Shown one piece after another: positions 1 through 8,276 of a DNA stretch of 45,803 nucleotides. The stretch comes from Pirellulaceae bacterium (lineage in GTDB: Bacteria > Planctomycetota > Planctomycetia > Pirellulales > Pirellulaceae). The position numbers and the translations under genes are program-made. The DNA lies in the NCBI GenBank assembly GCA_025459265.1, contig JALOQX010000007.1, positions 1 through 45,803 of the forward strand, read 5' to 3'. Positions within the stretch are counted from its first letter, which is position 1. The number at the start of each line of letters is the position of its first letter. Under the pieces are notes generated by a model. That model did no database searches, had not been told where the DNA came from, and saw only the letters and a list, made by a program, of their open reading frames with translations.

Positions 1-50
1 GTGCACGTCGTTCAAGTTCGCACGCTCAGCGCCGCAACGCCCGCGCGGCG

Positions 51-1685
51 TCACACCAGCCCTTGCAGCCAGCGGGGAAGCTGTCCCGCCGGGGGGAGTT
101 GTACGAGATGCACCGACTGTATCGACGGAATGCCCAGCACGTCCTCGATGGCAGCCGTGGTCGGGACCGCGTCGAGGTTGAGCACGCCGATGGCCACACC
201 ACCGGGCGTCGCGCCTTCGCGTCCCACCGACATCTGCGCGATGTTGATGTTGTGAGCGCCGAACACGGAGCCCACCTTGCCGATGATGCCCGGCACGTCG
301 TGGTGCGTGAACACGCAGAGGATCCCGTCCAGATACGCTTCGAGCCGATACGGTCCGAGGCGAATCAGACGCGGCATCTTCTGGCCGAAGAGCGTGCCGG
401 CCGCCGTGCGGGTCGCGCCGTCGCTCGAGATGCTCGCCGTGATCGACGAGCTGAAGTCGCCGAGTTCCGAGTCGCGCTGTTCCGTCAGCTGAATACCCCG
501 TTCCTTCAGCAGGAGTTCGGCGTTGACGATATTGACATCTTCGTCGAGCAGGTTTTCCAGCAACCCGGCACAGAACGAAGCGGTCAGCAACTTGGTATCC
601 TCCTTGGCGACTTCGCCGCGATACTGTACCTGGCAGGCCGAGGCGGGGCCGCCGTGCCACTGCGCCAGCAGGCGGCCGAGGCGATAGGCCACGTTGACGT
701 GGCCGGCGATCGCCCGGAGAGTCTTCGGGTCCACGGAGGCCATGTTGACCGCATGGCGAATTTCGCCGCAGGTGAGGTAGCGGATCAGCAGCTGCACCGC
801 TTCCACGGCGACCTGGGTCTGCGCTTCCTCGGTGCTGGCGCCCAAGTGCGGCGTGCAGAGGACGCCGGGGAGCGCGAACAGCGGGCTGTCGGTGCAAGGC
901 TCGGTTTCGAAGACGTCCAGCGCCACGCCGGCCAGCTGGCCGCTGCGGAGTCCCTCGGCCAGCGCCTGCTCGTCGTAGATCCCGCCGCGGGCAGCATTGA
1001 TCAGCCGGGCGCCCGGTTTGAGCAGTTCGATTTCCCGCCGGCCGATGAGGTGCTTGGTTTCGGCGGTCAGCGGCGTGTGGACCGTGAGGTAGTCGACGTG
1101 CGGGAGCATGTCCACCACGGTCTCGACCTTGTCAACTCCCAGTTTGGTGGCCAATTCGGTCGACAGGAACGGGTCGTAGCCCAGCACACGCATGCCGAAG
1201 GCGACGGCGCGGCGCGCGACTTCCTGGCCGATCCGTCCCAGCCCGACGACGCCCAGGGTCTTGTCGGCCAGCTGGGTCCCCATGTAATGCTTGCGATCCC
1301 ACCGCCCCGCCTGCAGGCTCTGGTACGCCGCGGCGATATTGCGCGACAGGCCGAGCATGAGCGCGAAGGTATGTTCCGCGGTGCTGAGCGTGTTGCCGGT
1401 CGGCGTGTTCATGACGACGATGCCCTGGCGGGTGGCGGCGGCCTTGTCGATGTTGTCGGTGCCGACGCCCGCCCGCACGATGGCGCGGAGGCGGCGATTC
1501 CCGTCCAGCGCCGCGGCGGTGATCTTCACGCCGCTGCGGCAGACGGCGCCGTCGAACTCGGTCAGGGCCTGCCGCAGGTCGTCGCCTTTCAAGCCGGTGC
1601 GGATCTCGTACTCGATCCCCTCGGCCGCGTCGAGCAGCGCCAGCCCTTCCGGCGCCACGTCGTCGAGAATGATGACTCGGTACAT
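51..1685 (-). CDS. serA: D-3-phosphoglycerate dehydrogenase
   Basis: Oxidises 3-phosphoglycerate to 3-phosphohydroxypyruvate with NAD+, the first step of cytosolic serine synthesis. The 544-residue protein has the long form of the family: a 2-hydroxyacid dehydrogenase core with the NAD-binding motif GLGRIG at residues 148-153 and catalytic Arg233 (ARGG), Glu262 (FETEP) and His280 (TPHLGAS), then an intervening substrate-binding domain and a C-terminal ACT domain (from about residue 470, HHDVPGIIGKVGSVFGAHNI), which in this family gives serine feedback control. The ATG start has an AGGA ribosome site about 8 bases upstream. It lies 28 bases downstream of serC on the same strand, so the two are almost certainly cotranscribed. 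Complete and unremarkable. Confidence 0.97.
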   Translation of the reverse strand: MYRVIILDDVAPEGLALLDAAEGIEYEIRTGLKGDDLRQALTEFDGAVCRSGVKITAAALDGNRRLRAIVRAGVGTDNIDKAAATRQGIVVMNTPTGNTLSTAEHTFALMLGLSRNIAAAYQSLQAGRWDRKHYMGTQLADKTLGVVGLGRIGQEVARRAVAFGMRVLGYDPFLSTELATKLGVDKVETVVDMLPHVDYLTVHTPLTAETKHLIGRREIELLKPGARLINAARGGIYDEQALAEGLRSGQLAGVALDVFETEPCTDSPLFALPGVLCTPHLGASTEEAQTQVAVEAVQLLIRYLTCGEIRHAVNMASVDPKTLRAIAGHVNVAYRLGRLLAQWHGGPASACQVQYRGEVAKEDTKLLTASFCAGLLENLLDEDVNIVNAELLLKERGIQLTEQRDSELGDFSSSITASISSDGATRTAAGTLFGQKMPRLIRLGPYRLEAYLDGILCVFTHHDVPGIIGKVGSVFGAHNINIAQMSVGREGATPGGVAIGVLNLDAVPTTAAIEDVLGIPSIQSVHLVQLPPAGQLPRWLQGLV

Positions 1686-1713
1686 GGAAACGTTCCTGTG
1701 ACGGTAGGTGTGC

Positions 1714-2826
1714 TTACGCCGGATGGTGCTGGGCGAAATCCTGCATGTGCTCGCACAGCTTCTCCACGCCGGCCACCGGCATGGCGTTGTAGATCGAGGC
1801 GCGGATGCCGCCCACGCTGCGGTGCCCCTTGAGCTCGACGAGCCCCCGCGACTTCGCCGCGGTCAAGAACTCCGCCTCGAGCTCCGGCGTGGGGAGACGG
1901 AAGGTGACATTCATGAGCGAGCGGCAATCGGGCCGCGCATGACCGCGGTAGTACCCGCCGCTCGCGTCCAGCACGTCATAGAGCCTGGCTGCCTTGCGCG
2001 CGTTGAGTTCGTGCATCCGGGCCAACCCGCCGATCTCGTCCTGGAGCCACCGCGCCACCAGACCGACCATGTAGATGGCGAAGGTCGGCGGCGTATTCCA
2101 CAGCGAGTTGTTTTCGGCATGCACCGCGAAACTCAGGTAACCGGGCAGGCTCTCCTGGCTGCGGGCCAGCAGGTCCTCGCGAATCACCACCACGGTCACT
2201 CCCGACGGACCCACGTTCTTCTGGGCACAGGCATAGATGATCCCGTACTGCCGGACATCCACGGGGCGGGAGAGGAAATCGGACGAGGCGTCGCAGACCA
2301 GCGGCACCGTGCCGACCGCCGGCGCGCGGCGGAACTGGACTCCCTCAATCGTCTCATTGGACGTCATGTGCACCATGGCCGCGTGAGGACTCAGCTGCAG
2401 TTCCGCATCGGTCGGCACGTGATCGTAATTCGAGGCCTTGCCGTCCCAGGCCACGTGGACCGTGCCCTCCCGCTGGGCTTCCTTCAGCGCATTCTTGCCC
2501 CAGGACCCCGTCAGAATGTAGTCCGCAGGCTGGCCGGTGCCGCGGACGATGTTCATGGGGATCATGGAAAACTGCAGCCGGGCCCCACCCTGGAGAAAGA
2601 GAATCCGGTAGTTGGCTGGCAGGCCCAGCAAGGCGGCCAGACGCGACTTGGCGTCCTCCAGAACGGCCTCGAACGCCTTGCTGCGGTGGCTGATCTCCAT
2701 GACCGACGCGCCGCAGCCGGGCAGCGCAAGGAGTTCCCGCTGAGCTTGCTCCAATACCGGGAGCGGCAAGACGGCCGGCCCGGCCGCAAAGTTGAATACG
2801 CGCGGGGTGACGACGGCAGCATCCAT
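1714..2826 (-). CDS. serC: Phosphoserine aminotransferase
   Basis: Transfers an amino group from glutamate to 3-phosphohydroxypyruvate, giving phosphoserine (second step of serine synthesis), with PLP as cofactor. The 370-residue protein has the family opening FNFAAGPA (11-18), the HRSKAFE segment near 47-53, and the PLP-binding Lys203 in AQKNVGPSG. Length matches bacterial SerC. The ATG start follows a clear GAGGAG ribosome site. serA follows immediately, making a serC-serA unit. A sigma-70-like promoter candidate lies about 125 bases upstream. Confidence 0.97.
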   Translation of the reverse strand: MDAAVVTPRVFNFAAGPAVLPLPVLEQAQRELLALPGCGASVMEISHRSKAFEAVLEDAKSRLAALLGLPANYRILFLQGGARLQFSMIPMNIVRGTGQPADYILTGSWGKNALKEAQREGTVHVAWDGKASNYDHVPTDAELQLSPHAAMVHMTSNETIEGVQFRRAPAVGTVPLVCDASSDFLSRPVDVRQYGIIYACAQKNVGPSGVTVVVIREDLLARSQESLPGYLSFAVHAENNSLWNTPPTFAIYMVGLVARWLQDEIGGLARMHELNARKAARLYDVLDASGGYYRGHARPDCRSLMNVTFRLPTPELEAEFLTAAKSRGLVELKGHRSVGGIRASIYNAMPVAGVEKLCEHMQDFAQHHPA

Positions 2827-3091
2827 GGTCGGTCTCCTCTACGATGTAGCCTGCCCGGAAACGCGGGGGTGGGGCGAGCAGCACGCGGCCGCCGCGGACA
2901 CCGCGCGCCAGCGGCCGTCGCCCGGCCATCCGCCCGCAAACCAAACCCGGATTTTAGGCGCTCGACATGCAGCTGAGAAGCACGCCGCAACGCCGGGTCC
3001 CGCTGCAGAGCTCCCGCCGCAGGATTGCCCTGGTCCCGCCGCGCAGGCCCACCAGCGGGCGAGGGGGCCAGCGGCGACGCCGCGCCACGCA
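2827..3091. other. Intergenic spacer between TPR lipoprotein gene and serC
   Basis: A 265-base non-coding stretch, mostly very GC-rich, with one less GC-rich pocket at about 2941-2960 that contains the proposed serC promoter. I see no terminator-like hairpin with a T tract, no RNA gene and no credible short ORF. Confidence 0.5.
2951..2979 (-). promoter_or_regulatory. Candidate sigma-70 promoter for serC-serA
   Basis: On the minus strand TTCTCA (-35, 4/6 to consensus) is separated by 17 bases from TAAAAT (-10, 5/6). The -10 lies in the only AT-rich pocket of the spacer. It would give a leader of roughly 120 bases before serC. Found by eye only. Confidence 0.35.
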
Positions 3092-3832
3092 TCAATAGCG
3101 CGCTTGCGGCGGTGCGTTGTTGACCGTACGCGTGCCGTCGTCAGCCAGCGGGGCGGTCAGCGGGGTGGCGGAGGTGGGTTGATTGAGCGCAGCGATCCGC
3201 TGGGCCAACGCCGGATTGTAGCCGTTCAGGACGTAGGCGCGCTGGTAATTGGCCATGGCCTGCTGCGTGTCCCCCTTCGACTCCCGCAAGTGCGCCATGG
3301 CCGTCCAGGCACGCGTGTTCTGCTGGTCCAGTTGAATTGCCTGCTGCAGCTGCAGCTCGGCTGTCTTGCTGTCCCCGAACTCCTGGTAGAGGCGTGCGAG
3401 TTCGACTCGCGCGTCCGCGTTCTGCGGACTGCGCATCGCCCAGTTTTTCAACAACGTGAAGGCACGATCTGAGCGATCCGTCTGCACGAGCAACACCGCC
3501 AACGCCCGATGACACTCAGGATGGTTCGGATTGCGGTCCAGGCACTGGTTGTACAGCGCCTCGGCCTGAATCAGCAGGTTCGGGTCGTGCTGCGTTGCGG
3601 CCAGCTGATGCATCGTGGACGCGAGGTTGTAGTACGCGTTCGCGTCGGCGGAGTTGTTGGCCATGGCGGCCTGGAACTTCTCCATGGCGGCATAGTACTG
3701 CCCCTGCTGATACAACCGCGCACCCTGCATGTTGTACCCGGTCGCCACCGCGTTACAGCCGCTGCTGGCCGCGACCGCCGCCAGGATGAGCACACTCGCG
3801 AGTCGGACGCCTGCACGCGTGATCTCTTCCAC
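3092..3832 (-). CDS. TPR-repeat lipoprotein
   Basis: A 246-residue protein with a short charged N-terminus, a hydrophobic stretch and a lipobox-like SSGC with the lipidated Cys at residue 26, so probably membrane-anchored and facing the periplasm. The rest consists of tetratricopeptide-type helical repeats (for example GARLYQQGQYYAAMEKFQAA, then ANAYYNLAS, ARVELARLYQEFG and AMANYQRAYVLN), ending in a Pro/Thr/Ala-rich tail. TPR arrays bind other proteins; no enzymatic motif is visible. The start is GTG, chosen because GAGGTG sits about 6 bases upstream. It precedes serC on the same strand with a 265-base gap, so functional linkage to serine synthesis is doubtful. Confidence 0.8.
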   Translation of the reverse strand: MEEITRAGVRLASVLILAAVAASSGCNAVATGYNMQGARLYQQGQYYAAMEKFQAAMANNSADANAYYNLASTMHQLAATQHDPNLLIQAEALYNQCLDRNPNHPECHRALAVLLVQTDRSDRAFTLLKNWAMRSPQNADARVELARLYQEFGDSKTAELQLQQAIQLDQQNTRAWTAMAHLRESKGDTQQAMANYQRAYVLNGYNPALAQRIAALNQPTSATPLTAPLADDGTRTVNNAPPQARY

Positions 3833-3897
3833 CGCAGCACCTCGCTTACCACCGAGCTTGGTCCCACGCCTGCCTCCGGCAGACCCAAAGTGGAGGG

Positions 3898-3926
3898 AGA
3901 GTAACCGGATTGTGGTTGTAAGGCAA
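3898..3926 (-). promoter_or_regulatory. Weak candidate promoter for the TPR lipoprotein gene
   Basis: TTGCCT, 17 bases, TACTCT on the minus strand, about 65 bases before the GTG start. The -10 is poor (3/6), so this is only a suggestion. Confidence 0.2.
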
Positions 3927-3992
3927 GGTCGAGTGGCAGCGGGATTTCGCCCGGCAGAGGGGGTGGGGCGTGTCTACTGGGGCGCTGTCCTG

Positions 3993-4898
3993 CTAGCGGA
4001 CCGCGACGGCGCGACGCTCGGTCTCCCGCAGATAGGCGATGGACCGAGCCAACGCGGCGGCCGTCTCGGCCGGCTCGGGCTCGTCGTGCAGGAACGGGTT
4101 GACGTAGCCGGCGTAATTCACCTCGGCCAGTGCGGCAAGCCAGGGGGTGAAGTCGGTCTCGCCATGCCCGGGGAGCTGTTTGACGCCCGGGGCATGTTGC
4201 CAGGCGTAGAAGTAAAACAGCTGCTTGCCGGCAATGCGAATGGCATCCTCGACCGATACTCCCAGCACCTGGAGGTGGTACGGCGCCAGGGCAATGCCCA
4301 CCTGCGGGTTGTCATTCAGTTCGGTGAACAGCTTGAATGAATCGAGCGAATTGAGCAGCGCGTGCCCATGGTTTTCGATCGCCAGGAACGAATTGTGCTT
4401 TTCGGCCAGTTCCGCTTCGGGCTTGAGCTCCTCGAGGAACCGCGTCATGCACGTCCGCAATTCGCCGGGGTCACACGGCGGGGCGCTCCCGCGAATTGCC
4501 ACGCCGCCGCCGGCGGCACCGAGCAGTTCCGCGTATCGGGGATACCCGCCCGCGTAAACGGAGAAACCGCAGAGTTTCAGCCCGTGCTCGTCCAGCAGCC
4601 GGAGGAGTCCGGGCGCACCCAGGCGGTTGAGCACATCATCCAGATGAGGACATCCGGCGTGTGCCGACCAGATATCAATCGCATCATAGCCCAGAAGCGA
4701 GATCTCCCGGATGGCTCCTTCGACCGGGAGTCGCATGAAATTGATCGACGAACCGCTCAGTCGCATCTTCCAGCCGCTGGCTTGCGCGCCGGACACCGTT
4801 GAGCTCAACGCCCACACGCCACCCAAGGAGGCGATCCCACCGGCCGCTTGGGCCAGAAACGCGCGGCGCTCGATCGCCGCCCATCCGCCACCGCCCAT
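3993..4898 (-). CDS. Tat-exported sugar phosphate isomerase/epimerase-like TIM-barrel protein
   Basis: A 301-residue protein that begins with a twin-arginine signal (ERRAFLAQ followed by a hydrophobic Ala/Gly-rich segment to about residue 40) and continues as a xylose-isomerase-like TIM barrel (AP-endonuclease family 2 fold). Supporting features are GYDAIDIWSAHAGCPH, FLAIENHGHALLNS (metal-ligand type ENHG), a conserved GHGETDFTPWLAAL and a C-terminal GYVNPFLHDEPEPAE. Planctomycetes carry many such exported isomerase-like proteins, usually linked to sugar breakdown; the substrate cannot be read from sequence. The start at 4898 is preferred over an upstream in-frame start because GGGAGGATACG directly precedes it and it places the Tat motif at the N-terminus. 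Confidence 0.85.
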   Translation of the reverse strand: MGGGGWAAIERRAFLAQAAGGIASLGGVWALSSTVSGAQASGWKMRLSGSSINFMRLPVEGAIREISLLGYDAIDIWSAHAGCPHLDDVLNRLGAPGLLRLLDEHGLKLCGFSVYAGGYPRYAELLGAAGGGVAIRGSAPPCDPGELRTCMTRFLEELKPEAELAEKHNSFLAIENHGHALLNSLDSFKLFTELNDNPQVGIALAPYHLQVLGVSVEDAIRIAGKQLFYFYAWQHAPGVKQLPGHGETDFTPWLAALAEVNYAGYVNPFLHDEPEPAETAAALARSIAYLRETERRAVAVR

Positions 4899-5092
4899 CG
4901 TATCCTCCCTTCCCGCCCAGCACTGCCTGCGACCGCGCGGGGACACCCGCACGCCAACTGGATCGCGAACCTCCACGATATCTCGCTGCCGGCGTCGAGG
5001 CAACGCAGGGTCGCCGCCTCCAGATCATCGCAGCCCAGCGGCGCCGTAACGCGCTTTGAGGAAGCGGCGAATCGACGGTCCGCCACCGCCGT

Positions 5093-5473
5093 TCAGGAAT
5101 CGCTGGCGGCCGGCTGTCGGCTGGCAGACTCGTCCCCGTCCGCGGGCGAAGCGGGGGAGGGTGAATCGTTCGCGGGCAGTCTCGCGTATCCCAGATTGCG
5201 AATCACCTCAAGGATCTCGCTGCAGGTCGGGAACATCCGACCGCTTGCACGCTTGTAAGCATCCAAGGCGTGCATGAACTCGATCTCGTCCGCCGTGTAG
5301 TCTCGCTCGCACGTCGTCGGGTCGATTTGGCGCCGCCGAGGCACTTTCCGACGTTCGGCTACGCGGCGTTCCACGGCCACGGGCTCTTGCTTTCGGCGTC
5401 GCTCCCCCCCGATCCGGCGATCCGTTGCTCTGCGGCGGTCGATGAGTACCTGGCGGTCTTTGGTCTTGGTCAC
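5093..5473 (-). CDS. Small basic conserved-type protein with ERR/DRR repeats
   Basis: A 126-residue protein of unknown function. The N-terminal third is extremely basic and quasi-repetitive ([17 protein letters not shown], then [15 protein letters not shown]), suggesting nucleic-acid or acidic-partner binding. The second half looks folded ([20 protein letters not shown], then [17 protein letters not shown], which could be a helix-turn-helix-like segment), followed by a Ser/Pro/Ala/Asp tail. I cannot assign a family. GTG at 5473 is preferred because GGGAG lies 9 bases upstream; an in-frame ATG at 5524 would add 17 residues. It is followed by about 200 bases of non-coding DNA before the Tat protein gene. 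Confidence 0.65.
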   Translation of the reverse strand: MTKTKDRQVLIDRRRATDRRIGGERRRKQEPVAVERRVAERRKVPRRRQIDPTTCERDYTADEIEFMHALDAYKRASGRMFPTCSEILEVIRNLGYARLPANDSPSPASPADGDESASRQPAASDS

Positions 5474-5524
5474 CTCGGAATTCTCCCACTTGTGGACACG
5501 GTGCCGGAGCGTGCCCCATAGCAC

Positions 5525-5754
5525 CCGGCGACTGGTCGAATGAAGGAACCATCGGTCTGACGAGTGGGTAAATCTGAGAATCTAGCGAGACTGTATGGAT
5601 ATAGTGAAATGGAGGATAAAAGTAGAATTTTCCGTCGTGCACACGATGCGGCATAGGTCCTGGCCTGGCAGCAGAAAGCCGACTGCTGGTAGGGGTTATG
5701 CCGCTGGGAAGGCAGGACGGCGGATGCTGGGGCGGGGGCGCTCTGGGCGGTTGG
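5525..5754. other. Intergenic region with an AT-rich core
   Basis: 230 bases between the small basic protein gene and the anti-sigma gene. Positions about 5565-5640 are markedly AT-rich against a very GC-rich background, consistent with a promoter zone for the gene at 5093-5473. No RNA gene or ORF is credible. Confidence 0.4.
5579..5608 (-). promoter_or_regulatory. Candidate promoter for the small basic protein gene
   Basis: TTCACT, 18 bases, TAGATT on the minus strand (4/6 and 4/6 matches), inside the AT-rich core about 105 bases upstream of the GTG start. Found by eye. Confidence 0.25.
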
Positions 5755-6420
5755 TCACGCGTGCGACGGTTGCTGGGCCAGACGCGGAACGAGCGACGCA
5801 CTTGGGGGCGATTTGGGTTCTGGCCGGCCGAAGGGGATCGTTCGGCGCAGGACGGTGACCGTTGCGTTGAACGGTGTGGCGATGGGGCGTAGTTCTTCGG
5901 CTAGCTGCGAAACCTGTTGACGGTGGCGCAGGCGGGCCTGTTCCGGGTAGAGTTCGAGGATTGACGTGCCGCAAACGGTCCACCACGACTGCTCCAGATG
6001 CGGCTGGTTTGTGTTTGGGGGGAGGTGCGCTGTTGTGGCGGCGAGTTCGGATGCCGAGTTGCCGGAACGGGGGGGCGTGTGGGGGGCGAACCGGGTGATG
6101 GCGTGCGGTGCGTGTGGTCCTTGGGGCATGACGGCAGCGAGCAGGGTGGCCGCGAGGGCGGTGGCGACGAGGAGCCAGGCGGATCTTGGCTGTGGGCGTG
6201 CGGTGGGGGCGACGCGTTGCACGACCCGCGCCGCGAAATCGTCATCCAGTGTGGGGAGCTCCCGCAGCTGGATACCTCGCAGCAGTCGCCGTGTGGCGGT
6301 GAGCTGGTTGTGGCAACGTGGGCACAGGGCGGCATGTCGGCGCAGGCGAGGGTCGCCTTCGGGGGCCCGCCGGTGGTCGAGCAGCTGCTGCAATCGCACA
6401 TCGAAGTGTTCACACCGCAT
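5755..6420 (-). CDS. Putative anti-sigma factor, zinc-finger (ZAS/zf-HC2 type), membrane-anchored
   Basis: A 221-residue protein starting MRCEHFD and carrying the anti-sigma zinc-binding pattern HAALCPRCH (His-x3-Cys-x2-Cys) at about residues 30-38. A single hydrophobic segment around residues 80-100 (SAWLLVATALAATLLAAV) would place the C-terminal part outside the cytoplasm. By family analogy the N-terminal domain holds the ECF sigma factor encoded just upstream. The ATG at 6418-6420 overlaps the sigma stop by 11 bases, indicating translational coupling, and has GGAG 7 bases upstream. The C-terminal half has no recognisable sensor domain. Confidence 0.85.
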   Translation of the reverse strand: MRCEHFDVRLQQLLDHRRAPEGDPRLRRHAALCPRCHNQLTATRRLLRGIQLRELPTLDDDFAARVVQRVAPTARPQPRSAWLLVATALAATLLAAVMPQGPHAPHAITRFAPHTPPRSGNSASELAATTAHLPPNTNQPHLEQSWWTVCGTSILELYPEQARLRHRQQVSQLAEELRPIATPFNATVTVLRRTIPFGRPEPKSPPSASLVPRLAQQPSHA

Positions 6421-6964
6421 GGCGAGACTCCACGACCTCACGCTTCTGTAATCGTCGAATCAATTCCCGGCGGGCGCGATGAATCCAGGTGCGGACCGTC
6501 CCGATCGGACATTGCAGCACGTCCGCGATGGCGGCGTAACTCATCTCCTGTTCATGGAACAGCAGAAACGCCTGGCGGTATTGGGGGCGCAGGGTATTGA
6601 GCGCCAGATGGACCTCTTCGGCCAGGTGCCGTGCCGCATGCAGGTCTGGCCGATGCTCTGCGACCGGCTCGACCAGCGAGCAGACGCTGGGCCGGCGCAT
6701 GCGTCGTGCCAGGGCCGTGCGGCAGCGATTGCCGGCGATGGCGAGCAACCACGGCTCGAAGTCCCGGCTCGGATCCCAGCTGCGCAGGTTTCTGAGGGCT
6801 CGCACAAACGTCTCCTGGGCCGCGTCCTCGGCGTCCTCGCGGTGGCCCAGCATGCGGTAGCAGAGACCGAACACCTGGCCGCGAAATCGATCCACCAATT
6901 CGAGCATGGCCCGCTGGTCACCGGCGAGGCAGCGGCGGGCGAGGTGGCGGAGGTTGTCGGTCAA
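6410..6964 (-). CDS. ECF-family RNA polymerase sigma factor
   Basis: A sigma-70 family extracytoplasmic-function factor. Region 2 is visible in FRGQVFGLCYRMLGHREDAE-DAAQETFVRALRNL, with the W-x-W-L-like WDPSRDFEPWLLAIAGNRC; region 4 is TLRPQYRQAFLLFHEQEMSY followed by the helix-turn-helix AIADVLQCPIGTVRTWIHRA. The partner is the overlapping anti-sigma gene. Two starts are possible: TTG at 6964 (184 residues), preceded at good spacing by GAGGG, or GTG at 7015 (201 residues), which has no ribosome site. I chose the TTG. The target regulon cannot be read from the sequence. Confidence 0.9.
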   Translation of the reverse strand: MTDNLRHLARRCLAGDQRAMLELVDRFRGQVFGLCYRMLGHREDAEDAAQETFVRALRNLRSWDPSRDFEPWLLAIAGNRCRTALARRMRRPSVCSLVEPVAEHRPDLHAARHLAEEVHLALNTLRPQYRQAFLLFHEQEMSYAAIADVLQCPIGTVRTWIHRARRELIRRLQKREVVESRHAV

Positions 6965-7167
6965 CTCAGTACCCTCGACCTCAAAGGTCCGCTCATGGAA
7001 CCATACCCGGTCCACGCGGCACGAGTTTCAGGCGGCGAAGCGTCGCGCGGCGGTGGCCGGTCGGGAAGTTCTCCATGCACGGAATTCGCTGGTGGCGCGC
7101 GCATCTTGTCGCCTCGCCGCACGTATCCTGCCGGGATAACGACCGCGGACCACGGTTGGGCAAGCGG

Positions 7168-7884
7168 TCAGCTGCGGTTGAAGAACCGGCGCAGCATTTC
7201 AGCGGCGGCGTCACGCGAGTCTTTGCACTGCAGCTGGGGCCGCGGTGGCAGCTTGCCGGGCGCGGGTTTCTTCCAGCGTCGGCCCGACTGCTTGCCGTCC
7301 TCGTCGGCAATCGTCTCGTCAGTGCCTTCGTCAGCCGCCGCTTCTTCTTCGGGTTGATCGTCTTGAGGATCTCGGTCGACGTGTGTTTCCATGTTCATGC
7401 CGTGGGCTGTGTCATCAATGCGAAATTGCCTCGTCTCGGGCGTTGCTACCGCGCGAGACACGTCCGTGTCCTCACCTTCTTCCAGCCACCGTGCCACGTC
7501 GAGTTCCTCCGACTCGCCGGCCGCGGCGGCTGTGCGCGCCGCCACCTCCTTGATGTCTCGCGGGGCAGGTCGTTTGAGGCCACCCAACGCATGGTCCACG
7601 ACGATCTCGAACTGCAGCGGACCGACCTGCAAGTGATCACCTGCCTGCAGCACGCACGTGCCTTCCACACGCTGGCCGTTGACGTACGTCCCGTTTTTGC
7701 TGCCGAGGTCGCGCAGGACCACGCCGCCCTCGCTCACGGCAATCACACAGTGACGTCGGCTGATCGCGTCGCTCCGCGGGCGCAGGTGACATTCCTCATC
7801 CCGGCCAATCAGGAATTCCGCGACCGGAATGATGACTTCTCGTCCCTCTTGGGCCCCCTGCATCACTCTCAGTTTGACTAGCAT
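7168..7884 (-). CDS. FHA-domain protein
   Basis: A 238-residue protein whose first ~100 residues form a forkhead-associated domain, a phosphothreonine-peptide reader: GRDEEC with conserved Gly27-Arg28, SRRH at 42-45 and GSKNGTYVNG at 61-70. The remainder is acidic, low-complexity and probably disordered (Asp/Glu-rich near 165-195), ending in a short basic-hydrophobic EMLRRFFNRS. Such proteins usually act as scaffolds in Ser/Thr kinase signalling; no kinase lies in this window. The ATG at 7884 has AAAGGA about 10 bases upstream. The 392 bases upstream are non-coding. Confidence 0.92.
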   Translation of the reverse strand: MLVKLRVMQGAQEGREVIIPVAEFLIGRDEECHLRPRSDAISRRHCVIAVSEGGVVLRDLGSKNGTYVNGQRVEGTCVLQAGDHLQVGPLQFEIVVDHALGGLKRPAPRDIKEVAARTAAAAGESEELDVARWLEEGEDTDVSRAVATPETRQFRIDDTAHGMNMETHVDRDPQDDQPEEEAAADEGTDETIADEDGKQSGRRWKKPAPGKLPPRPQLQCKDSRDAAAEMLRRFFNRS

Positions 7885-8276
7885 TACCAGCGGTTCCTTT
7901 GAAGCGTCGTTTCGGCGATCGAGCGATGAATTCAGCTCGTCGACTCAGCAACTGGATAATGACGTTCACCTGATGGGATCGCCTTCTCGAAACGACCACT
8001 CGCACCTCCGGCCCCTGGTTGACCAACGCCGGAACCCAACCCCGGAAAAAACGTACATAAGGTGAATCGGGATTGTGCCACGACGTTCGCCGCACACTCG
8101 TTGGATTGACAAGCTCCTGGAATCCGCTCCTGACTCAGCCCGCGCCGTCGCGAGGCCACCTTCATTATGGCCAGCGGCCGATACCGGTTGCAAGTCAACT
8201 GCTTCCTCGAGCGTCGCCTGAGAATACCACAAGGTGCGGGGCGGGTCAAAGCGCGAAATGCGGAGGGTTCGCGGTA
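7885..8276. other. Non-coding gap upstream of the FHA gene
   Basis: 392 bases between the end of the lipoyl transferase gene and the FHA start. GC content is lower than in the flanking genes, with a short A-tract near 8045. I could not find a convincing -35/-10 pair, a riboswitch-like fold, an RNA gene or a terminator with a T tract. The short ORFs here lack ribosome sites and look random. It probably holds the FHA promoter and the 3' end of the gcv transcript. Confidence 0.4.

Noticed and set aside
63-1832. Long plus-strand ORF (589 codons) across serA
   Set aside because: It is antisense to serA, has no domain content and is Arg/Gly/Ala-rich, as expected for a shadow frame in GC-rich DNA.
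8041-8100. Sigma-54 promoter on the minus strand (TGGCAC)
   Set aside because: TGGCAC is present but the second element (TTGC at the right spacing) is missing.
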